Source: Ligula intestinalis
Taxonomy: Eukaryota > Platyhelminthes > Cestoda > Diphyllobothriidea > Diphyllobothriidae
NCBI GenBank assembly: GCA_036362985.1
Contig: JAYGXS010000003.1
Coordinates: forward strand, 44,448,071 to 44,512,070
Length of the DNA: 64,000 nt
Reading direction: 5' to 3'
A program made the position numbers and the translations under genes. Under the pieces are notes generated by a model. That model was given only the letters and a program-made list of their open reading frames with translations, ran no database searches and was not told where the DNA came from. Shown piece by piece: positions 56,739-64,000 of this stretch. Numbering within the stretch: the first letter of the stretch is position 1; each line of letters begins with the position of its first letter.

Positions 56739-58031
56739 TCAGACGTAAGGCGTGGCCTTGTTTCGTCCTTCACTTACATAATGGCGCAAAACTTTGTAGG
56801 CCGTGGGGAAGTCTAGATGCCTGTTGACGGAGTTGGCATCTGAGTACCATGCCTCAAGTGCCAACCTTTCAGCTTTTGTGTTTCCTCGGCCTATGATAGT
56901 TGCTCCTTGAATGTCGAAGTTGTGGCCAGTTTCTCCAATGTGTGCTGCAAGCTGCGAGTTAGGATCTAGTTGCTGAGCCGCACGTTTGTGTTCGCGTAGG
57001 CGGGTCTACAATTTTCGGCCTGTTTCTCCCACATAATTACAGTCTGCGTCATTGCAACGTTTCTTGTAGACAACTGCAGAGGTTTCGGTAGGGAGCAGTC
57101 TGTCTTTGGGTTGCATCACACGCCTGCGTATTTTTGCCTCAGGTCGATGGGCTATGCCCACTCCAGCGGGTTGTAACAGTCGTGAGACTGCTTCAGAGAC
57201 TCCTTTTATGTAGGGAATGGCCCTCCGGACGTCAGGTTGTTGTTGCATCGGCCGTTGTCTGTTCACTCAGCGCCTGCTGCGTTTGATAAATGACATCGGG
57301 TATCCATTGGCTTGGAAGAGTTCATAAAGGTGTTGTTGTTCAGCTCTTCTGTCCGCAGCAGTGCTACAGTGTGTTTCAAATCTTTTGAAAAGAGTACGAA
57401 CGCAACTGCGTTTGTGACACACGGGGTGATTGCCGTTGAAGTGTAACACTTGGTTTGTGTCGGTGGCTTTTCTGAATACTGTGGTTTGCAGTAGTCCAGT
57501 TGAAGACCGTCGCACAAGGACATCGAGGAAGGGTAGTTGATTGTTTCTCTCCGTTTCCATCGTGAATTGGATGTTTGGATCAACCGAGTTTAGTAACTCT
57601 TTGAGGTGCTCGATATCAGATGTTTTGACAACGACAAAAGTGTCATCCACATAACGAGCCCAAAACTTCGGTTGATATTTGGCGAAGACCAAGTGTTCTA
57701 TCCGTTGGAGGACCACTTCAGCAATCGGGCCTGATAGGGGGGAGCCCATGGGAGTGCCTTTTATTTGCTCGTACATTTGCCCACCAAATGTGAAGTAGGT
57801 TTTAAGGCAATGTCGGAGAAGTTCGAGCAAATGGTCACACTTCAGAGGTTTGTCACTTTCGTCGTAGCGTTCATTTAGAAGTTGTCCGATAACATCAATC
57901 GCTAGTTGTTGTGGGAAAGAAGTGAAGAGTGAAACCACGTCGAAGGATACCATGAATTCATCTGGCTCCAACTTCAGATCTTTTATCCGTTCAAGGAACT
58001 GTTTGGCAGAAGCTACGGTTGTTGCTGATCT
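56739..58031 (-). pseudogene. RT-GIY-YIG polyprotein with two in-frame nonsense codons
   Basis: Palm: 'SATTVASAKQFLERIKDL', motif A 'MVSFDVVSLFTS' (57953-57918), 'IKGTPMGSPLSGPIAEVVL', 'RYVDDTFVVV' (YVDD at 57642-57653) and 'LPFLDVLVRR'. Thumb: 'VLHFNGNHPVCHKRSCVRTL'. A TGA at 57267-57269 follows 'IKRSRR', where a CGA would fit. The linker is 'GVGIAHRPEAKIRRRVM'. The nuclease is 'VVYKKRCNDADCNYVGETGR', then TAG at 57006-57008, then 'TRLREHKRAA', 'GHNFDIQGATIIGRG', 'ALEAWYSDANSVNRH', with the stop at 56739-56741. Both nonsense codons can be explained by single C-to-T changes. All catalytic residues of both domains that I can identify are present, but the first part of the RT is missing. Confidence 0.9.
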
Positions 58032-58689
58032 TTTAAATTTAAATCTATGTTATGCAAGATATGCACAAACGTATCCTTTTTTGTACTCGCTGATTAGCAG
58101 ATTACGCAATTTTAATATCGTATGCCTGCAGAAAGGGTATCGTTCGGTTTTGAACAGGTTTTTAAACTGTGGAATAATTTTGAACCCAACTGGAGGGTAC
58201 ACTTTAATTCAAGGTTGCTAAACAATATCTTGAATATATTTGGCCTGAAGAAGACTAGATATTTCTCGACGAAATATGAAAGGCATTACATGGTTTTTAT
58301 AAAATTTTGCAATGGATGTGGATTATTTTTTATACCTTTTTATACCTGAGCAACATTAATGATTTTCAGAGTACGATGTAAAGCATTTTATAATAATAAA
58401 TGGTTTTAAACCCGACAAAATATTCTGTTTTTGAGCATCAAACCTAAACGAGTACAAGACAGAGTTATTTGTATGTGTTATATAAAATATATACGAATCA
58501 ATAAGGACATTGAATTTCAAGGAGAAAAATGCATGCTACTTAAGTGACCATTTGTTTGCAAGCAGTCAGAGGAATCTTCGTCCAAAAGCCGGCATCCCGG
58601 CTTATAACCTTCCCCAAATATCAGCAAAAAGAAGAAGAATGTTTCAAAAGTCAAGTTAATATAAAGGTTCAGCGATGATACCCAGGTAA
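58032..58689. other. AT-rich spacer
   Basis: Nothing recognised. The frames at 57922-58218 and 58122-58346 are chance or overlap the end of the RT on the other strand. Confidence 0.45.
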
Positions 58690-59330
58690 GCATTCAAGAC
58701 ACGTTAGGCTACCGAACGTTTTTGATCAATTCATCATCAGGCAATAGAGTAATATAAGGAAGGGTAAAGTAAACGAAAGTTTTAGGCAAACCAATCAGTA
58801 GAAACAAGGGGACAGAGGGGACAGAGGTGTAAAGGGATCAAGGGGATCAGATTCTAGTCTTAATTGGGGACCAGAGAAATGGGGGTGGGGGGAGAGGGGA
58901 AGGGGAAGGAGTCAGACAATTAGTTAATGTCATCCAGTGGTCCTCGTCTCGGGTTTTGTTGGGTTGTGTGAGGACGCAAGGTGTCAACTTCTTGTAACGG
59001 CGTCGGTGGCGTGTGGATGCTTAATGCCGCAGTCTTGTCACTGTTTCGCGGCGTGGTAAGAAACGTCGGGGCGGATGTTGAAATGGCCCTCGGCCACGGG
59101 AGCCTTAAAGTCGCTACAAACGCTTTCTGTGCACATAAAATTGGGTTTTTGAGGCGTATGGCGACTGCCTCTGCCGTCGCAAGTATCCGCTGACGCAGGA
59201 ACTTAGAATGTTTAGCCGGCATTTTATAGACGACTCTAAACGCTTGTTTGACATCTACCCGGTGACAGCTGTTTACCAAGTGAGCCAGAATTGCACGTTG
59301 TACGTTCGCCTTACTCGACTTGAATGATAA
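58690..59330 (-). mobile_element. Penelope-like 3' end, another lineage I relative
   Basis: The minus strand carries the C-terminal nuclease, a 3' untranslated region with a C-rich tract (G-rich at 58880-58908 on the plus strand), and a CUGAUGAUGA block (58731-58740) followed by AAUUGAUCAAAAACG. It is truncated 5' near 59330, where AT-rich unrelated sequence begins. Confidence 0.8.
58920..59325 (-). pseudogene. C-terminal GIY-YIG fragment, open frame
   Basis: The frame reads 'KANVQRAILAHLVNSCHRVD', 'KQAFRVVYKMPAKHSKFLRQ', 'RILATAEAVAIRLKNPILC' and 'RLPWPRAIS', and ends in a Pro/Thr-rich tail at 58920-58922. It corresponds to residues from the nuclease His through the catalytic Glu (ATAEAV) and Asn (KNP). 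It keeps the 23-residue stretch lost in copy B. The residues before 'SKANV' (to 59384) come from flanking DNA, not the element. Confidence 0.85.
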
Positions 59331-61424
59331 AAAGGTCTTTGACAAATATGTATTTTTATATGTGCTCATAAATTGTATAAACATAAGCTAAAACTTTGGC
59401 TCATTCATAGGTTCTGAAGGTAATCGACTGTATACAAGAATGGACTTGTAAACACATCGCATAACAGGATGTAAAGGGCAAATGCAAGTAATGCGTTTGT
59501 CCGCGTAAAAAAGGCAAAAGCGTTGCCTAAAGGCTTTCTTGTTATGGTTGGTCGAAGTAAATGGTGTGTGGAATGCGCTGTAACCTTTGCAACAAAACTG
59601 ATTATCCGGGAATATAACTTAGAAAAAAATCATCAATGGCACACTTATTTGGAATGCAAATATTCCTGCGCATATTTACGCTTCACACGCCAAGGAAGTG
59701 ACACATAAATGGCCTTTATTTTTTTCCACTGATCTTAAATGCCTCAATAGCCTTACTTCTAATTTATTTTAGATATATGCAAATAAAAGGTTTTTTACTT
59801 TTTAATAGGTTTTACCTGTTCTGACTTGAAACTTAATGGACGGTTTTCAGTAGGTCCCTACGGTAAATATAGAATTAACATTTTTAGCTGATCACCTTAC
59901 TGTTAATGTGGAACGCTATTTTGAGGTTGCTGTACGTCATTCTCAGCTTATGCAAATTAACCCGTATTTTTTTAATTTTTCTATAAGAAAATGCCCTTTA
60001 GAGGGTCACGTCAGGTTAAAATAATTCGTTTCTTCGAAAATAATTAACATCTACTTTTTTATTTCCAGCGCACTTGGGTGTGCAGTTTTTTTTAATCTGT
60101 ACGCAGTAGTAAATTTTTTTACAAAACCGCCTTTTAGAAAGTTGTAAATTTTAATGAAATAAGTACGAGAAATGAAGGTTTGAGGTATGTTTAAAATAAA
60201 ATATCGTGATTTATTTAGGTCTCCTGATGTAATCGCAAACGTAAGACTACTCAGGCAGTAAGTTTTTGGTGATGGCGGCGTTACATGAGTCGGTAAATGC
60301 TTAACATCAAATTTTACAGGAACTGACGTTTGTGGTTAGTTGGTTATGCGCCTCCTCCTGAATTTTGTTTTATTTTAAAATTTACCAAAAGCGTTTGGTG
60401 AACATTTACACAGTTTGGGTGCATACGGTAAGAGGATTTCTTTTTACCATGATCAAACACATAGATGTTTGATAGGTGCATACTTCAGTTACCTTTGCAT
60501 TCGCCTAACGTCCCCACCGCAGTCCTGTAAGCAGAATGAATCTTCTCTGATTCCGTCAATTTCTCATTAATATTCCCTTATCCTTTGAGCATTTATCTCC
60601 CACGAAAGAATTATGAACGCGAAATAAGTAAGCCATTCATGCAAATGTATTCGCTTCATGGTGGATAACCAAGAACCATTATTAACGAAAGCTTCCTCTG
60701 TGAAATTTCTCATTTGGAAGTTTTACCAACGTAAGAAAAAATTCTCGCTAAGTACATATCCAGTGAAAATGAGGTATGCAAGTAGTAAAGGTTCAAATGG
60801 ATGCAGCGCATTAGATTTCGCGACGAAGTGGTTTAGCACAGTTCCGCATTCTGCAAATGTAGGATTTTCTCTTGTCTATCATTTTGGACATGTTTAAACT
60901 CGCAAAAAACGTAGAATCAAATGGCACAATTAAAATCTTACGATTCCAAACTCAGCTGGGAACTGGCTTGTCCTGCAATATGAAGGGAAATGGCAATTTG
61001 GTTGTCATGAGCGGTGACCTCCACTGACGCGCCAGAAAATGCTGAGCGCAGGGCAGTGAATTACGCGTGCAGACCTGCGCATCATCCGCCGCTCTCACTC
61101 CTCCCACATCCTTTTGCGTCCGAGGGTAAGATGCCGTCAAGCCGACCAGAGGCGAAATCGGGCACATTGATCAGAAAAGTTACGCAACCTGTCTACGTGT
61201 GTCACACACGCTTGGTCTGGGCAAAGGTTTCATCCAAGCAAAGTGGAGTAAAAACCAATAAACAGTATCAGACAGCCAAATTGCGTGTAACTATTGCATT
61301 ATTATTATTTTTATTGAAACCTGCTGAACTCCTCCCAAACATTCAGTGCACCTGGTCGTCATCTGGTGAATTCTAAATTGACTGCTTAGGAAAGCTTGCT
61401 TGGGTGGTCAGCTTACTGTATCAG
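59331..61424. other. Spacer; R3 block at 61.32-61.42 kb
   Basis: AT-rich to about 60950, then a mixed, GC-richer segment to 61230. Positions 61357-61422 ('CATCTGGTGAATTCTAAATT', 'CAGCTTACTGTATC') match the R3 block at 53.71-53.78 kb. No gene recognised. Confidence 0.4.
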
Positions 61425-61995
61425 CATTTGAGAAGTCGATTTGGCAAACATATGTTTCCAGCAAGTCATTATCAGGCTAGTGCATTTGCAGAGATAAGGT
61501 AATTTATACAGCTAGACAAGGTTAATAAGTGTACTTTGATTAAAACTCATCGTTTTCACGCCACCCGCATGGTGAGATCAGCATGTAGAGGTCCTTGCGT
61601 TGGGGGAGGAGGGGGAGGGGGGAAAATTGAGTTAGGTTGTGGGCATCGATCAAGGGTCAAGTACGTGTTATTTGCACGCAGCGAACGGCCATCAGTAGGA
61701 GCTGGAGGCGATATGCAATCGCCACCTGGCGTCGGGGTTGGCCACGAAAGTGCAAGTGTTTGTGTTAGCGTCCTCTGACAACACGGCACTGGATTCGCTA
61801 ACCACCTAGCCACTGTTTCGGCTGTTGCAAGCACCTGTTAGCGTAGGCTCTTGGAGAAGTTGTCTGGTGTCCGGTGGACAAGTTGAAAGGCTTCACTAGG
61901 ATAGAATCGGCGATTTCTATCTACAAGGTATGCGAGAATAGAAATCGAGATCGAGCAAGTCTCACCTTTACTTAACTAGGCCAGTATGTGCACAT
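61425..61995 (-). mobile_element. Penelope-like 3' fragment, lineage I (copy at 61.5 kb)
   Basis: The minus strand aligns with copy C (24.7-25.3 kb) from 'AAGTAAAGGTGAGACT' through the nuclease tail and 3' untranslated region to the terminal GCCTGATAATGACTTGCTGG block near 61457-61476. The C-rich tract is at 61603-61620 (G-rich on plus). It abuts an R1 copy on its 5' side. Confidence 0.85.
61556..61834 (-). pseudogene. C-terminal nuclease tail of the 61.5-kb copy
   Basis: The frame 'LATAETVARWLANPVPCCQR', 'TLTQTLALSWPTPTPGGD' matches the end of the lineage I protein ('ATAEAV...LANPVPCCQKTLTQALSLPWPKPTPGGD' in copy B), with the catalytic Glu and Asn positions kept. The rest of the frame (towards 61556) runs into the C-rich untranslated tract as poly-Pro. 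The upstream nuclease part to 61995 is in shifted frames. Confidence 0.85.
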
Positions 61996-62014
61996 AGTAC
62001 AGTATGCGCTAAAG

Positions 62015-63760
62015 ACCGCGTAACTTTCATGACGAAATTTGACTGGCTACTTCAGCATATATTTGGTCACATTATTTTGATTCATTGAATGGGTTTAATT
62101 GTGCGAAATCCCTTTAGCTAGGAAAATCACCACTTTAGTAAGGTTTATTAAGAAAAATGGGCATTAATTTTGGTGAACTGGGGAGCAGTCTCATATCGAA
62201 AGAATTTCCTATGCTATTACGTACGAGAGAACCAAACATTTATTGATATGTATTGTGCTATGAAAATAATTGCAGAATAAGTAAAAAAAAAGTGGAAAAA
62301 TCCTCCCTTCCAGAACCGGAAAAATTTGTTGGAAGTTGCTCAAATGGTAGTGAAGCCAAGTCTAGGGAATCGCATTTAGTTTCTCACACAAGAAATAATT
62401 TAAGTTTTAAAAATTATGTCTAGCTTTTTTGCACAAAATGCAGTATCAAACTGTTTTCGTCGCATTTTGTCTTACCGCACAGCTCAACTTGGCGTTTAAG
62501 CAAAGTTTGCGCATATTTTACGGTAAAGGTAATGTAAAGAAGGCCTTATTTAATTTTAGTCGTGTAGAAATACTTTTTTGTAAACTATATGTTCCGCATA
62601 TGCGTTATTTAGAAACGTAACAGACAGAAAAATAATACGTTTATCAAAAATGGCCATGTGTTTGGCCAGTTTTTTCCATTCGCAAGCTTAGAACAGGTCG
62701 TTGAATGAATCCACTTATGCGAAAAATAATCCATCATAAAGAGAAAAGTAAGTTCTTTCATCTTCAGGTGAATCGAATAGTTTATCTTCAGGTAACTTAA
62801 AGAAATTGTTAAAAGTATCCAATTTCTTTGTGACAGTACCTTGAAAAAAAATTATATTCCCAGAAATTCGTCATCAAATATCTTATAGCAGCACTTTTTA
62901 AGAGTTCATCTATGAGAGAAAGTTTTTTATTAATATTAGGAATAACAATATCCGAATTATCTTGTGCACGTACTATATGCTCGGCAATGTGATTCGCTGT
63001 TTTGAGGTAGATCTAAATATGATCCATATGGCCATCGTCATAAGAACTTATATCCAAAAACACTTTATTTCGGTAAATGCTCTTTATGTAAAGGGTGTCC
63101 CAAAAAATGTATACACATTTTACCTTTTTGTAAAATTGCTGTCTATCATAATTTTATTATTAAATAAATGTAAATATATTTACACGTACCATTTTATTGT
63201 TTTTATCACCGAGTATTCTCAAACTGACGTCCAGTTTGCTTATGACACTGCTGAAAACGTGAAACAATGGAATCGCATATACCATGAAAAAAGTCCGCTG
63301 GTATTCGGGTGCATTTATGTTTGGTAGCTTCTCTCAATTCAGCCACAGTTGTAATAGTCAAAATGCAGTGAAAAAAACCATAAAATGATACCTCTAAATA
63401 TTTTTACGTTTTTGAAATAAAAAATTATACTAAACATCAAGTTAAAAATTATTTAAAGTGTGTATATATTCTTTGGGACACCCTGTATATCTTATTTTAA
63501 AGGTTTTTATGTAAACGTCGAATAGAAGATGAATTGCTGGATTAACAAATGAAGATACTAAAAAACGTGGGAAATGACTCCACATCTTCAAGGATGATAT
63601 TAAATAAATACTTATCCAATAATTGGAATTTGTACAAAAGGTTTGACTGATGAAAAGTTATTTTATATAACGAAAACTTTTCAGATTACCAAAATAGTTA
63701 AATTTATTTTTCTAAAGTATAGCAAATTTTTACGTCATCGGACTTTGGAGATTATCGGGA
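62015..63760 (+). repeat. R1 AT-rich dispersed repeat, copy 4, interrupted by a MITE
   Basis: Aligns with copies 1 and 2 ('CAGTCTCATATCGAAAGAAT', 'CTTCCAGAACCGG', 'GTGAAGCCAAGTCTA', 'CCGCATATGCGTTATTTAG'). Near 63070-63090 it continues 'TTTCGGTAAATGCT', and the alignment resumes after 63486 ('TATCTTATTTTAAAGG', 'AACGTCGAATAGAA'). The 3' limit is uncertain. Confidence 0.75.
63091..63485. mobile_element. 395-bp mariner-like MITE nested in R1
   Basis: The ends are inverted repeats of about 28 bp beginning (A/C)AGGGTGTCCCAAA, with few mismatches, and are flanked by TA on both sides (63089-63090 and 63486-63487). 'GGGTGTCCCA' ends with TA target duplication are typical of mariner-type elements. 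The interior is AT-rich. The short frame through it has no transposase motif that I can confirm, so this is a non-autonomous copy. Confidence 0.85.
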
Positions 63761-64000
63761 AGATTTTATTTTACCTTACAAACATTTAGAACTTCTTAGA
63801 CTTCTTTTAAGTTTGAAATATGCCTAATGCTGTTCATTATTATTTCTAAGTTTTTCTAAATGCATTCACACGGGTATGCGAGTACTGGTCAAATCTTTGC
63901 ATAATTATGGAAGTTGCACGGTTTTAGCGCATAATGTACTCTCTTTTCCAGGCACCTCGTTGTTCGGTCGATGTATCTTGCTCCACACGAGCTAGTTAAG
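63761..64000. other. AT-rich end of window
   Basis: The last bases ('TTGTTCGGTCGATGTATCTT' and on to 'CTCCACACGAGCTAG', 63960-64000) resemble the start of another PLE nuclease block read on the minus strand, but too little is present to call it. Confidence 0.25.

Larger units (their letters stand above)
56365..58031 (-). mobile_element. Penelope-like element, lineage III (least damaged copy)
   Basis: The minus strand carries about 430 codons in one register from 58031 to the TGA at 56739-56741, broken only by two nonsense codons. A 3' untranslated region of about 280 bp follows, with a C-rich tract (56561-56580), and then the terminal unit at 56421-56456. The 5' end is truncated near 58031 at the start of the RT palm. 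Confidence 0.92.

Overview
This window looks like gene-poor, repeat-rich DNA from an animal nuclear genome, most likely a parasitic flatworm, possibly a large-genome tapeworm. That assignment is inference. It rests on the number and variety of Penelope-like retroelements (PLEs), the absence of bacterial gene organisation or Shine-Dalgarno-led operons, tRNA-derived SINE-like sequences, long microsatellites and AT-rich non-coding DNA. I recognise no conserved cellular protein gene, rRNA or intact tRNA. Most open frames longer than 60 codons are chance frames, and several 'ORFs' (poly-Asp, poly-Met, poly-Ser) are only a GAT microsatellite read in three frames.

What can be recognised is almost entirely mobile DNA. 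At least a dozen PLE fragments encode pieces of a reverse transcriptase (RT) joined to a C-terminal GIY-YIG endonuclease. By protein similarity they fall into several lineages. Lineage I lies at 2.1-3.75, 8.47-9.63, 24.7-25.3 and 61.4-62.0 kb, with relatives at 50.8-51.6 and 58.7-59.3 kb. Lineage II lies at 17.4, 39.9-41.3, 52.5-53.4 and 53.9-55.3 kb. Lineage III, at 56.4-58.0 kb, is the least damaged, with only two nonsense codons. A fourth lineage, at 35.0-35.9 kb, is heavily decayed. Further pieces lie inside foldback structures at 6.9-7.6 and 13.3-14.0 kb. All are 5'-truncated. Many end in a short conserved structure: a CUGANGA-like core, a short stem-loop, then GAAA, often followed by AATAAA. 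It resembles the hammerhead ribozymes described in PLEs.

Three structures (6.89-7.64, 13.33-14.04 and 47.9-48.1 kb) are inverted repeats whose two ends carry this terminal unit facing outward. The 39.9-41.3 kb element has its RT half inverted relative to its endonuclease half.

Other repeats are a 609-bp TA-flanked MITE at 26.8 kb with tandem subterminal motifs; a 395-bp mariner-like MITE at 63.1 kb nested in an AT-rich repeat (R1, four copies at 15.2, 27.8, 32.3 and 62.0 kb); a repeat mosaic (R2/R4) at 30-32 and 44-47.6 kb; tRNA-like SINE pieces near 34, 48.5, 48.9 and 53.6 kb; a possible non-LTR retrotransposon tail at 21.8 kb; and simple-sequence tracts. One splice-site-flanked open segment at 49.9 kb is a weak candidate for an exon of an unknown gene. 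The remaining stretches are AT-rich DNA, or GC-rich islands, in which I see nothing identifiable.
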